Shown: positions 1 through 9,054 of the stretch, in pieces
How positions within the stretch are numbered: the first letter of the stretch is position 1
How the letters are laid out: the number at the start of each line of letters is the position of its first letter
Assembly: GCA_016841425.1 (NCBI GenBank)
Contig: JAENZE010000007.1
Span: 62,001 to 126,000, forward strand
Length of the DNA stretch: 64,000 nucleotides
Reading direction: 5' to 3'
DNA from: Syntrophomonas sp.
Lineage (GTDB): Bacteria > Bacillota > Syntrophomonadia > Syntrophomonadales > Syntrophomonadaceae
Position numbers and translations under genes: made by a program
Notes under the pieces: generated by a model
What the model was told of the DNA's origin: nothing
Database searches by the model: none
The model's input: the letters and a program-made list of their open reading frames with translations, nothing else

Positions 1-1
1 G

Positions 2-883
2 TACCGGACCCCTATACTTATAACTTATGCACTGATAAACGAAGCCTATATCCTGGACCTGACTCCAGGCATGAGTCTGATAGAACACCTGGTTCAGCAG
101 GGATTTGACGTATACCTGCTGGAATGGGGCGACTTCGAATGGGAAGATCGTAATCTGACTATGGCTGATCTCGTTTTCGACTATATCGCCCTGGCGGCCC
201 GTAAAGTATGCCAGTTTTCCAGAACAGATGAGCTTACCATAATGGGATACTGCATGGGCGGCACCATGGCCAGTATGTACGCGGCCTTATTTCCTCTGCC
301 CCGGGTGAAAAATATAGTTTTCCTGGCTGCCCCTTTTGATTTTTCCGATGCTGGAGTAGCAGGGACCTGGATTCAGAATGAAAGCTTTGATGTTGATAAA
401 ATCGTAGATACTCTGCAGTTGATACCTTCATCATTCATTGATCTGGGGGTTAAGATGTTAAACCCGGTCAATAATTACTTGGGAACCTATACCCGGCTCT
501 GGAAGATGCTCGACGAAGGGATGCCGATTCATTCCTGGAAAGTTCTAAACAAATGGGTAAATGACAATAAAAACTTTCCGGGAGGTTCATTCAGACTGTG
601 GATAAAAGATCTCTATCAGGAGAATAAACTGGTTGCCAATCAGCTCCGGCTCCGGGGCCGGCGGGTAGATCTAAGCCGCATCCAGGCTTCCATATTACTG
701 CTGGCGGGAGAAAAAGACCATCTGGTGCTGCCTGCCCAGTCCAGGGCAGCTATGGAATATATACCAGTTAAAGATAAGACTTACCGAGAATTCCCCATAG
801 GGCACGGGGGATTGGTTTTCGGCAATGTCGCGGTTAAACAAGTCTATCCCTTGATCTCGGACTGGTTGGGTGACCGTTCCTAA
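2..883 (+). CDS. phaC: Class III poly(3-hydroxyalkanoate) synthase subunit PhaC, 5'-truncated by the window edge
   Basis: The frame is open from base 2, so the gene begins before the window; 293 residues remain of a family that is usually about 355 aa long. The enzyme polymerises 3-hydroxyacyl-CoA into storage granules, with PhaE as the known partner of this class (not seen here). The start of the visible part (YALINEAYILDL) is typical of the family. The lipase-like box GYCMGG carries the catalytic Cys, followed by the Asp of GEKDH and the His of GHGG, so the triad is complete. A bidirectional hairpin follows at 969-1003. The thiolase and crotonase elsewhere in the window fit a 3-hydroxyacyl-CoA economy. 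Confidence 0.93.
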   Translation, partial: YRTPILITYALINEAYILDLTPGMSLIEHLVQQGFDVYLLEWGDFEWEDRNLTMADLVFDYIALAARKVCQFSRTDELTIMGYCMGGTMASMYAALFPLPRVKNIVFLAAPFDFSDAGVAGTWIQNESFDVDKIVDTLQLIPSSFIDLGVKMLNPVNNYLGTYTRLWKMLDEGMPIHSWKVLNKWVNDNKNFPGGSFRLWIKDLYQENKLVANQLRLRGRRVDLSRIQASILLLAGEKDHLVLPAQSRAAMEYIPVKDKTYREFPIGHGGLVFGNVAVKQVYPLISDWLGDRS

Positions 884-968
884 TCCAAGCTAATCAGGTA
901 ACGGGACGAAGATGATATGCCGCAGTTGGCTGCCACATCAAAACCCACTAGTTCCGAGTCTTAAAAAA

Positions 969-1003
969 AGGTGTGTCAGGAAGCCCACGCCCCTGGCACA
1001 CCT
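969..1003. terminator. Bidirectional rho-independent terminator
   Basis: The 12-bp arms 969-980 and 992-1003 pair with one G-T. A run of seven A on the left reads as seven T on the minus strand, so it is a strong terminator for the small minus-strand gene ending at 1012. A weaker T-rich stretch (1014-1019) serves plus-strand transcription from phaC. Confidence 0.75.
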
Positions 1004-1011
1004 TATTCTGA

Positions 1012-1137
1012 CTATTTTTCTTCCTGCTGGTGTTCATCTTTCATATCCAATTTTTTCCGGTTCTTGCCAAAAAACCTTAGCCAATCATGAGGATTAATTA
1101 TCTTTTTGTCCGGATCAGGATAATTTTCTTCTCTCAC
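1012..1137 (-). CDS. Small charged protein, 41 aa, unknown function
   Basis: A GTG start at 1137 follows the Shine-Dalgarno GGAGG at 1146-1150 with 8 nt spacing; an in-frame TTG at 1140 is the alternative. The 41 residues are highly charged and soluble-looking: an N-terminal DPDKK stretch, a central PHDWLRFFGKNRKK segment and a Glu-rich tail. The TAG stop at 1012-1014 lies directly before the hairpin at 969-1003, which has seven T on this strand. A strong ribosome site, an open frame and a terminator together argue for a real gene. It follows the YheC/YheD gene on the same strand after about 90 bp. I recognise no family. Confidence 0.6.
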   Translation of the reverse strand: MREENYPDPDKKIINPHDWLRFFGKNRKKLDMKDEHQQEEK

Positions 1138-1227
1138 CAACCGTACCTCCTAATAACTTAGTATTGGATATTTTGTGTAACTGATTCGCTTATTATCCAT
1201 TGAAGCAGGGGACGTTCTTTTTGCTTC

Positions 1228-2547
1228 CTAGAAGCCGGCCAGGTGGCAGGCGTATTCCATGGGTCTGGATACCGCTACTTTCCTGGTATCCGGGCTGATG
1301 TCACTAAAGGCACGTCGGCCAGGCTTAGGGTTGGCTTCCAGGAACCACACCTTTCCGTTAGCGTCGATCAGGAAATCCAGACCCAGCTCCCCCAGTGCTC
1401 TGGCCCTACTGGCTATTATTTCTGCTATCCTTAAGGACATTTGTTCCAGCTGGGTGTTAATATCAGAGATATCTTGGAGATCAAAACCACGGTCTTGCAG
1501 GATATCTGCAGGCTCCTGGGCTTTTCCGCCGGTATGCAGGTTGGTGGTAATCCTGCCGGCTGCTCCTACTCGGGCTGCGGTGCCGGTCACTTGCCATTTA
1601 TTAAAGCGGTTCTTTTGGACCAAAACCCGAAAATCACTATGCTGGTTATTTTTCATAATACGGATACTCTGCTGGACAATAGGCATACTGCAGTCCAAAT
1701 TAGCCCTGGTTTTTAGCAGGATTTCCTGGGCACTGCGACAGATAAAGCCATTATTACGATCGGCGGTTTTGACCAGGTAAGCACCCTTTTTTCTAGTTAC
1801 CCGGATAATCCCATTTCCTTTACAGCCGCTGGGTGGTTTAAGATAAACTTCTTTATGTTTCTTTAGCATAGATGCCAGCACTTGACTGGATTCGAGCAGG
1901 CGGGTTTCGGGCAGGTGGACTGCAACATCGCTGTGCTTCTCCAGCAACCGATGGACAGCCCATTTGCTGCCGATTGAATTGTTGAAGGTTTTAACTCCAT
2001 GCCTGGCTAAAAGGGCTATGGTATGGTAGGAACCTGCTGAACCGGCATCGCTGAAGTACCGATTGTAGCATACATCCGGCAGGGGAAAATACATGCGTTT
2101 CCAACGTTCATCAGACTTCCCGGTAAGATAATACCCATTTATACATCTGCGGTCTCTATAAATGTCTTGGGGACAGAATATGAAGCCGACTCCATTCAAA
2201 TTCCGCAGGCTGCTCAACAGGCTGCGGAAAAACGTGTTCTGGCTTCCAAAGGAGCCGCGTTCTTTACTGTATTTTCCCGCCAGTACTCCTACCACGGGGC
2301 CCAGCCGCAGTCCTTTATCGGTTTGTATAATATTCAAACTTAATCCCTTCGGTATTCCGAGAACAGCAGCTAAATCATCGGTAATGAATACCCGGTGTTT
2401 GTCAACGACATGGTCTACCTCTGCTTCGACTATGCGAGCTCTTATTATCCTTTTCCCTAGCGCAATATTACAGCCTGCTCCTGAGTCAAGCTGCAAGGAC
2501 TCCCTTAATTCACTGGAGACTGGCAGATTTACGGGGGTATTTTTCAT
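1228..2547 (-). CDS. YheC/YheD family endospore coat-associated ATP-grasp protein
   Basis: The C-terminal half has ATP-grasp features: FNNSIGSKWAVHRLLE, the YLKPPSGCKGNGI loop, and the metal-binding end GLDFLIDANGKVWFLEANPKPG. YheC and YheD of Bacillus are spore-coat-associated proteins of this fold, and their substrate is not established. The frame is open back to 2616, but the ATG at 2547 is preceded by AAGGA at good spacing and gives 439 aa, the usual size. An AT-rich tract directly upstream (about 2560-2590) could hold the promoter. It supports an endospore-forming host. Confidence 0.82.
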   Translation of the reverse strand: MKNTPVNLPVSSELRESLQLDSGAGCNIALGKRIIRARIVEAEVDHVVDKHRVFITDDLAAVLGIPKGLSLNIIQTDKGLRLGPVVGVLAGKYSKERGSFGSQNTFFRSLLSSLRNLNGVGFIFCPQDIYRDRRCINGYYLTGKSDERWKRMYFPLPDVCYNRYFSDAGSAGSYHTIALLARHGVKTFNNSIGSKWAVHRLLEKHSDVAVHLPETRLLESSQVLASMLKKHKEVYLKPPSGCKGNGIIRVTRKKGAYLVKTADRNNGFICRSAQEILLKTRANLDCSMPIVQQSIRIMKNNQHSDFRVLVQKNRFNKWQVTGTAARVGAAGRITTNLHTGGKAQEPADILQDRGFDLQDISDINTQLEQMSLRIAEIIASRARALGELGLDFLIDANGKVWFLEANPKPGRRAFSDISPDTRKVAVSRPMEYACHLAGF

Positions 2548-2668
2548 AGGCCATTCCTTAATAAACTTATATACTAATTTATTATATGAATAACAGTCCC
2601 TAAAGGTTATCGGCATAACAGAACACCGGAGACGTTATGTTTTATCCCATCCCCTGGGTCCTTTGGGC

Positions 2669-3577
2669 TCATGTGGCGAGTCTGTCGATATCCAGGGGTA
2701 TGCCGCGCTCCGGGGCCAGAAGCAGGCTGATCACTGCGCTCGGACAGTGGGTAACACAAAGGCCGCAGCCCATACACTTGTCAACATTCAATTCGGGCAG
2801 GTCATCATTTAATTGAATAGCACCAAAGGGACATATGGATGCACAGTTAGCACAGCCGGTACAATTCTCAATATCAAAATAAGGTCGGTAGCCGGAATGA
2901 GCCATGCGATTAACGCCTCTGAAGAAGGACTTCATACCCAGACAACAACAGGAACAGCAGTTGCATATGGCGTAGAAGCGATGGTGCATAACATCCTTGA
3001 ACCATGCGGTGTGAATATGCCCGCGATTTTCCTCTGCTTCAATAATATCAAGAGCTTCTTGAACTTCTATCCTTCTGGACCGGGTGGATTGGTGTTCTAT
3101 AATAAATGAGGCAAACGGTTCGCCGATTACCAGACATACGTCGGTAGGAGTGCAGGGGTTTTTCTGCTGCAAACGGCAGGGACATTCCATAACCGCTATA
3201 CTTGGCAGCGGGTCCTGCAGGATAATACTTCGGGCTACAGGATAGGGTATTACATGTTCCAGGTTGGTCAAGGAAATGGGCTGATTGATCGTAAGAATTC
3301 GGCCGGCATCCTGTTTGGTCACCAATTTGCCGTGATAAGTATCCCCTGATTCGTTGCTGCCAAAAAGCTGCATAAACCGGGGCCAGGATGCTGGCTTCAG
3401 ATACCAGACCGGACGGGATGCATATAAATAACCTTCGATTTTCTTCCCCAGCGACAGGTTGGATAAACGCCAAAAAGCAATGGTGGATTTCAGCGGGAAG
3501 ATGGAACGTTCCAACGATACCCATAACAATATTAGAGCTAACAGAAATATCATCAGGGCAAGTATTACTTTCTCCAT
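2669..3577 (-). CDS. Membrane-anchored 4Fe-4S ferredoxin-domain protein
   Basis: 302 aa. One N-terminal membrane segment (about residues 4-24) is followed by a Cys-rich middle, with ECPCR and the very dense CNCCSCCC. The C-terminus is a classical two-cluster ferredoxin: CTGCANCASICP and CMGCGLCVTHCP, so two 4Fe-4S clusters are expected. The protein probably passes electrons at the membrane, but no partner oxidoreductase is adjacent. GAGG precedes the ATG at 3577. The middle Cys-rich segment may hold a further metal site. Confidence 0.8.
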   Translation of the reverse strand: MEKVILALMIFLLALILLWVSLERSIFPLKSTIAFWRLSNLSLGKKIEGYLYASRPVWYLKPASWPRFMQLFGSNESGDTYHGKLVTKQDAGRILTINQPISLTNLEHVIPYPVARSIILQDPLPSIAVMECPCRLQQKNPCTPTDVCLVIGEPFASFIIEHQSTRSRRIEVQEALDIIEAEENRGHIHTAWFKDVMHHRFYAICNCCSCCCLGMKSFFRGVNRMAHSGYRPYFDIENCTGCANCASICPFGAIQLNDDLPELNVDKCMGCGLCVTHCPSAVISLLLAPERGIPLDIDRLAT

Positions 3578-3668
3578 GTTTCGCCTCTTTAAGTAAATTT
3601 TTTTTGACCAATTTTGCTTACAACCGGTATTTTCTAATCAGGTAACAGTCACCTTAACTCGCCATAAC

Positions 3669-3962
3669 TCAATCAGTATATCCCTCTGTGATTATAGAAC
3701 GTGACCTGGTTGATTCAGTACGCAGGCTGGCTATGGCTAGATACTCCACTGAATTAAAGCACGTTTGCAGGGCTTTCATCGATTCAAATTCTATAACTAG
3801 AATTCTCCCCGGTTCCCAGTTACCTGAAACTGGAATGCTTTTCCCTCCCCTTACCAGATACCTTCCTCCGTACTTTAATATAATAGGTTCAGCCTTTTCA
3901 ATGTACTGCTGGTACATAACAGGATCAGTTATTTGTATTTCTGCAATTAAATAGGCGTTCAT
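3669..3962 (-). CDS. DUF1330 domain-containing protein
   Basis: 97 aa, nearly the whole length of the DUF1330 (ferredoxin-like, dimeric alpha-beta barrel) family. The signature is visible in the N-terminal MNAYLIAEIQITDPVMYQQY, the KYGGRYLVRGG turn and RILVIEFESMKAL. GGGATG precedes the ATG at 3962. The molecular function of the family is not established. It stands between the ferredoxin-like gene and the efflux operon on the same strand. Confidence 0.85.
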   Translation of the reverse strand: MNAYLIAEIQITDPVMYQQYIEKAEPIILKYGGRYLVRGGKSIPVSGNWEPGRILVIEFESMKALQTCFNSVEYLAIASLRTESTRSRSIITEGYTD

Positions 3963-4062
3963 ACAGTCATCCCTTTTCCTATCCGTTTAATTTTAACATG
4001 TTAATTACAAAGTTAACTTAACACCTAAAATGAGTCAAGGAACCATCCCCACTGTCATTTAA

Positions 4063-7000
4063 TTAATTCTCCACTGCTTCTTGTATTTCAGCTGGTTGAT
4101 GCCTACTCTGTTTTGTCCTGCTGATCAGATCGTCCAGGAGGGTATAAATAACTGGAACTACTATCAGGGTCAGGAGGGTGGATGTAATCAACCCTCCTAT
4201 AGTGGCATGGGCCATGGGAGCCCGCTGTTCTGCCCCAATCCCCAGTGCCAGGGCAACCGGAACCATCCCCAGAATCATGGCGGTGGATGTCATCATTATA
4301 GGACGCAGCCGCGTTGCTGCAGCCTGTTGTATGGCCTCACTGCGTTCTACACCTTGAGCCCGGGCCTTTTTGATGAAGTCTATTAATAATATAGCATTCT
4401 TGGTGACCAATCCCATGAGCATAATTATCCCAATCAGGGAAACCAGACTCAGGTCACTTCCCATTGCTTTTAAGCCCAGGATAGCTCCTATGATGGCCAG
4501 GGGCAGGGCAAACATTATGGCCAGAGGATCGATGTAGCTCTCAAACTGGGCGGCCAGGATCAAGAATATGAACAGAACTCCCATAACCAAAGCCATACCC
4601 ATGGACTGGAATACATCATCCATGCGTTCGGAATCTCCCCCTGCCGTTAGCTTATAGCCTTCCGGCAGAGGCATCTCTTCCTGTACCCGCTGCTCAAAGA
4701 TTTTATTAAATTCCCCCAGAGAAATCCCGTCCAGATTCCCTGACAGCACAATTTCCCGAGCGCGGTCATAGCGATCTATTACGCTGGCAGAAGTGGAAAA
4801 AACTGATTTAGTCACCTGGTTAAGAGGAACTAGGGTGGATGGCACCCCGGCAATTCCCCATCCAGCCGGCAGATATACCCGGGCCAAATCCTGAACATCC
4901 TGCCGCTGAGCATCCTGCAGGCGCAAGCGCACATCGAAGCGTTCCGCACCCTGCTCGTACTGGCCGACTACCGTTCCGGTTAGCAAGGTGCGCATAGTAG
5001 TGGCAACATAAGCGGTGCTAACCCCGAGGTCAGCAGCCTGATCCTGCTTTACCTCCAAATTCACTTCGGGTTTGCCCTGTTTATAGCTGCAGCTTACATC
5101 TACTGCTCCAGGAATAGTCTCCAGGATACCCTGGGCTTGTTCGGCATAAAGCAGCAATTGATCTAAATTCTCACCCTGGATACGAAAGGCCCAGGCCTTT
5201 TCTTCGGCTATTCCAGTGTTAAATAACATAGATATCCTGATCCCCGGAATACTACGCAGATCCTGGCGTATGTCTGCTGCCACCTGGGTTATGGTCTGGT
5301 CACGCTCGTTCTTGTCCACCATTTTGATAAAAACTATAGCCTCTTCGGTATCTACGGTAGCGTAGGTTTTGGTAATCTCTGGATGGGTCTTGAGTACTGC
5401 TTCTACCTGTTCTGTTATTCTACCGGCGGCTTCCAGATTTAAACCGGCATCAAATTCCACAATCATACTGCATTCCCCCAAATCACTGGTGGGAACAAAA
5501 GACGATCCCATAAACGGAATGATCATCAAGCTGCCCAGGAAAACTGCCAGGGCAATGGCCAGAGTCTGCCAGCGGTGCTGGAGGGTGGACTTTAGCAGGC
5601 GGCGGTACTGTTCAGCAAACCACTCAAAGCCCTGGTTAAACCAGTCTAGAAATTTTCCCACTGGTCCGGAAGAGGAAGCCTGTTCGCGATGGAGATAGCG
5701 GGCAGACAGCAGTGGCACCAGAGTAAAGGATACCAGTAGTGATACCAGCACAGCAAAAACCACGGTAAATCCAAATTGTTTGAAAAACTGTCCTACCTGC
5801 CCGGTCATCATCCCTACCGGCAGGAATACTGCGATAACGGTAAAGGTGGTGGCGGTGACGGCCAAACCGATTTCGGAGGTCCCATCCCGGGCCGCTTCAA
5901 AGGGGGTTTTACCCAAATTCAAATGACGGATAATATTTTCTATTACTACAATGGCATCATCAATCAACAGACCTACTGATAGTGACAGGGCCATTAGAGA
6001 CATGGTGTTCAAGGTAAAATTCATAAGCCGCAGGGCAAAAAAGGTGGCAATTATGGAAGTCGGAATAGCCAGGGCTGCGATCAACGTACTGCGCCAGTTG
6101 CGGAGAAATAGGAATACAGTCAGGATGGCCAGTATGCTGCCTTCAAACAAGGTTGAAAGCACATGATTTACTGAGCTGCGGATGTACAGGGAATTATCCC
6201 GCACCACTTCAACTTTAACCCCGCTGGGCAGCTGAGTGTTTATATTCTCTACTGCCTCTATGATTCGTTCTGCTATTACTACTGTATTGCTCCCGGACTG
6301 TTTAACTATATTTAAGCCGACTACCGGACGGCTCTGGTAACGGGCCATGCTTTCCTTTTCTTTGATTCCGTCCTCAACCTGAGCGATATCCTTTATGTAT
6401 ATCTGGACGCCGTTTCTGGCAGCTGCCGGCAGCTTACCGAAACTTTCCAGGTCTTTTACCTGACCGGTGGTACGCACGATTATCTTACGCTCATCACTGC
6501 TCATGCTTCCGGCGGGTACGTCCATATTCTCATAACTCAGACTTTCTATAACTTCAGCAGTAGTCAAACCATAAGCGTTTAACTTATCGATATCCAGGTC
6601 AAGATGAATTTCTCTTTCCTCACTGCCTACCACATTAACCGATCCTACCCCGGGGATGGTCTCCAGCTGGGTTTTTATAACCTTATCTACCAGCGTACTC
6701 AGTTCCAGAATAGAAACTTCTCCAGTGACGGCCAGTGAAACGATAGGTGCCATGGAGGGGTCATAGCGGACAATGACTGGTTCTTCGATCTCAGCCGGCA
6801 GTTGGCCTCGTATACTCCCCAGTTTGTCCTGTACATCCTGAGCAGCTGTCTGGGCCTTGGTTTCCAGTGTGAATTCTGCCCAGGTTATGGCTGCTCCCTC
6901 ATGGACCTCGGTATATATATGCTTTACCCCGGAAATCTGGCCTATGGCTTCTTCTACTTTCCGGGCCACTTTGCTTTCCATCTGCTCGGGAGTAGCGCCA

Positions 7001-7155
7001 GGCTGTACTATGGTTACTGCTACATAGGGAAATTCCAGTTCTGGCCAGTCATTGATGTTTAAATTCAGAAAACTATTAATTCCCAGTACTATCAGAGCAA
7101 GGATAGAAACTGTAGCCAGCACCGGCCTTTTTAAACTGAGATTGCTTAAAAACAT
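4063..7155 (-). CDS. RND-family efflux permease (AcrB/HAE1-like)
   Basis: 1030 aa, full length for a hydrophobe/amphiphile-efflux RND pump. N-terminal SNLSLKRPVLA, the porter domain and two sets of transmembrane helices are visible. The proton-relay motif GLLIDDAIVVIENI has the paired Asp of TM4. RND pumps use the proton gradient to export drugs or lipophilic compounds. It begins 2 nt after the adaptor gene and follows tetR, so the three form one operon (tetR first). AGGAGG precedes the start. No outer-membrane TolC-type channel lies in the window. Confidence 0.93.
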   Translation of the reverse strand: MFLSNLSLKRPVLATVSILALIVLGINSFLNLNINDWPELEFPYVAVTIVQPGATPEQMESKVARKVEEAIGQISGVKHIYTEVHEGAAITWAEFTLETKAQTAAQDVQDKLGSIRGQLPAEIEEPVIVRYDPSMAPIVSLAVTGEVSILELSTLVDKVIKTQLETIPGVGSVNVVGSEEREIHLDLDIDKLNAYGLTTAEVIESLSYENMDVPAGSMSSDERKIIVRTTGQVKDLESFGKLPAAARNGVQIYIKDIAQVEDGIKEKESMARYQSRPVVGLNIVKQSGSNTVVIAERIIEAVENINTQLPSGVKVEVVRDNSLYIRSSVNHVLSTLFEGSILAILTVFLFLRNWRSTLIAALAIPTSIIATFFALRLMNFTLNTMSLMALSLSVGLLIDDAIVVIENIIRHLNLGKTPFEAARDGTSEIGLAVTATTFTVIAVFLPVGMMTGQVGQFFKQFGFTVVFAVLVSLLVSFTLVPLLSARYLHREQASSSGPVGKFLDWFNQGFEWFAEQYRRLLKSTLQHRWQTLAIALAVFLGSLMIIPFMGSSFVPTSDLGECSMIVEFDAGLNLEAAGRITEQVEAVLKTHPEITKTYATVDTEEAIVFIKMVDKNERDQTITQVAADIRQDLRSIPGIRISMLFNTGIAEEKAWAFRIQGENLDQLLLYAEQAQGILETIPGAVDVSCSYKQGKPEVNLEVKQDQAADLGVSTAYVATTMRTLLTGTVVGQYEQGAERFDVRLRLQDAQRQDVQDLARVYLPAGWGIAGVPSTLVPLNQVTKSVFSTSASVIDRYDRAREIVLSGNLDGISLGEFNKIFEQRVQEEMPLPEGYKLTAGGDSERMDDVFQSMGMALVMGVLFIFLILAAQFESYIDPLAIMFALPLAIIGAILGLKAMGSDLSLVSLIGIIMLMGLVTKNAILLIDFIKKARAQGVERSEAIQQAAATRLRPIMMTSTAMILGMVPVALALGIGAEQRAPMAHATIGGLITSTLLTLIVVPVIYTLLDDLISRTKQSRHQPAEIQEAVEN

Positions 7156-7157
7156 TT

Positions 7158-8261
7158 CTATTCCTCCTGCTGCCCGGCGATGATTACCCGGTCCATGTCC
7201 TTTAACTTATTCACGTTGCTGACTACTACTTGCTGTCCTACAGTCAGTCCCTTTTTAATCTCCACCTGCTCCTGAATTATCGCTCCGATCTCCACCAGCT
7301 GAAGTTTTACCTGCTCTCCCTCTGTAATGAACACATAATATTGCCCCTGTCGGCTGATCAGGGCCTTTTGTGGTATTACCATTACCTGCTCACTTTGACC
7401 GGTATTTATATATACTTCGGCAAACATACCTGGTTTCAAGGAATACCCGGGGTTATCCAACTTGATCCTGGCAGCATAAACACGACCTGCGGCACTGGCA
7501 GATGGATTCACAGTAGCAACCGTTCCAGTAAAAGACTGATCACCCAGCGCACTAACCAACACCCGGGCAGCCTTACCAGGCTGAATAAGGTTAATGTCCT
7601 CCGCCCTTACTTCCACATCCACGTATACACTGGATATGTTTTCGACCTCCAGCAATGGATAACCGGGGGATAGCATTTGGCCCAGGCTTACGTTACGGTT
7701 TACTGCAATTCCGCTTATGGGAGCGGTTATGATGGTATGCTGCAAATCCCGCTGGGAATTGGTCAGGGCTGCAGAAGCAGCAGCGTAATCGGCTTCGGCT
7801 ATTTTTAAAGCGGCGGTGAGGTCTTGGAATTCTTTTTCTGAAACTGCTCCATGGTCATACAAAACTTGCACCCTTTCATGGTCACTCCGGGTTATACTCA
7901 ACTGGGTTTCAGCCTTTGACAGAACCGCCTGGTTTAACTCTACCGCATTCTGGTAAGCATCGCTTTCTAATACGGCCAGGGTCTGTCCTGCCTGGATCGT
8001 CTTTCCGTTTTCTACCGATATGTTCTGCACTATTCCTGCCACTCGGGCGGTGACCAGTGCTTTTTCATAAGGAGCTATGGTACCATTCATTAACAGCACC
8101 TTTTCTCTGTCCATCTGTTGCGCTTCTTCTGCCAGCACGGTCTGGGATACATCCGTGGTAAGGGTCGTCTCCGAGGGGCTGTTCAAATTTAAGCTTTTGC
8201 CGAAGACTACCACCACTACTATAAGCAGTGGGATCAGCCATAGTAATTTCCATTTATTCAT
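7158..8261 (-). CDS. RND efflux periplasmic-adaptor subunit (MFP/HlyD-like)
   Basis: 367 aa. A short N-terminal membrane anchor (about residues 5-22) is followed by a lipoyl-like half motif (VTARVAGIVQNISVENGKTI), an alpha-helical hairpin (about 105-165), the second lipoyl half (ITAPISGIAVNRNVSLGQ), a beta-barrel and a C-terminal domain. The adaptor links the RND permease to an exit path. GAGGGG ending 8 nt upstream overlaps the tetR stop codon, which points to translational coupling. Confidence 0.9.
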   Translation of the reverse strand: MNKWKLLWLIPLLIVVVVVFGKSLNLNSPSETTLTTDVSQTVLAEEAQQMDREKVLLMNGTIAPYEKALVTARVAGIVQNISVENGKTIQAGQTLAVLESDAYQNAVELNQAVLSKAETQLSITRSDHERVQVLYDHGAVSEKEFQDLTAALKIAEADYAAASAALTNSQRDLQHTIITAPISGIAVNRNVSLGQMLSPGYPLLEVENISSVYVDVEVRAEDINLIQPGKAARVLVSALGDQSFTGTVATVNPSASAAGRVYAARIKLDNPGYSLKPGMFAEVYINTGQSEQVMVIPQKALISRQGQYYVFITEGEQVKLQLVEIGAIIQEQVEIKKGLTVGQQVVVSNVNKLKDMDRVIIAGQQEE

Positions 8262-8266
8262 TCTAA

Positions 8267-8833
8267 TTACCCCTCATTCCTACTATTATTTAAAATGCCG
8301 TAGAAGATTAAGCTCAAAAACTTGGTCAAGGCCTGGTCCAGAGTCAGGTCGTGCTCGGTTAAAAATCGATAATCCATAAGAGCGGAAGTAGAAGCCTGAA
8401 TTACCGCATCCAACAATGCCGGGTCAATTTCCGGCCGCAGCTCTCCACTCTGAATTCCTGCTTTGAAAATGTTAATGGTCTGTACTTTTTGAAACTGGAG
8501 GGAAGCTTCGCATTTAGCCCATTCTTGTGGAAAATACTGCTGCAATTCAGCTAGCAGCCAGGTGGGGACCATGGTCTGCAGTGAACTGGACAACATAGCC
8601 TGCAATTTTTCAGCAGTTCCGCTGCTGGCTCGCAATAATTCCCCCCGGGTGCTCATATCCATTTCTAGATAGTTGTCCAGCACCGAGCTGATTATTTCAT
8701 TTTTGCTGTTGAAATACTTATAAATGGTTTTTTTGCTTATACCCAGGTTGGAGGCCAGATCATCAATAGTAAATTTCCTGAACCCGTATTTAAGGATTTC
8801 TTGACCGGCAGACTGTATAATCCGCTCTCTCAA
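8267..8833 (-). CDS. TetR/AcrR-family transcriptional regulator of the efflux operon
   Basis: The N-terminal helix-turn-helix is typical (IDDLASNLGISKKTIYKYFNSK), followed by a helical ligand-binding domain. The frame is open from a GTG at 8842, but GGAG lies 8 nt upstream of the TTG at 8833, so I prefer TTG, giving 188 aa. The stop overlaps the ribosome site of the adaptor gene. A palindromic operator sits in its own promoter (8851-8911), so auto-repression with release by a pump substrate is the likely mode. That regulation is inference. Confidence 0.9.
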   Translation of the reverse strand: MRERIIQSAGQEILKYGFRKFTIDDLASNLGISKKTIYKYFNSKNEIISSVLDNYLEMDMSTRGELLRASSGTAEKLQAMLSSSLQTMVPTWLLAELQQYFPQEWAKCEASLQFQKVQTINIFKAGIQSGELRPEIDPALLDAVIQASTSALMDYRFLTEHDLTLDQALTKFLSLIFYGILNNSRNEG

Positions 8834-8850
8834 TATAAACACTCCACTTC

Positions 8851-8911
8851 GGAAACTATTTTAGTTTCTATAGTTTCCTCTATCATATAGGTTATATTCG
8901 TCACCTGTCAA
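8851..8911 (-). promoter_or_regulatory. sigma-A promoter with overlapping TetR operator
   Basis: On the minus strand, -35 TTGACA (8906-8911) and -10 TATGAT (8882-8887) are separated by 18 nt. Just downstream, GGAAACTAT (8851-8859) and its exact complement (8870-8878) form an inverted repeat. GAAACTA (8852-8858) also pairs with TAGTTTC (8862-8868) over a 3-nt spacer. The site would cover the transcription start and so suits a TetR repressor. Confidence 0.7.
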
Positions 8912-9004
8912 TAAATTATTTCAAGTCCGGTATATAACTTGCATACTGGTATTAAAGGCAGGATTTTCCTAATTACATGTGGTACTTTGATCCTTAAATA
9001 GCAA

Positions 9005-9034
9005 CAGCGGAGAATTAAAATCAATTCTCCGCTG
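9005..9034. terminator. Perfect 12-bp hairpin after the zinc-ribbon gene
   Basis: The arms 9005-9016 and 9023-9034 are exact complements with a 6-nt loop. It lies 20 nt after the stop of the gene ending at 9055. There is no long T run, so it may terminate weakly or protect the 3' end. Confidence 0.5.
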
Positions 9035-9054
9035 CTGAAATATATTCATTTATT

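Noticed and set aside
912-1097. 61-codon plus-strand frame after phaC
   Set aside because: No ribosome site; it runs through the terminator and opposite the 41-aa minus-strand gene.
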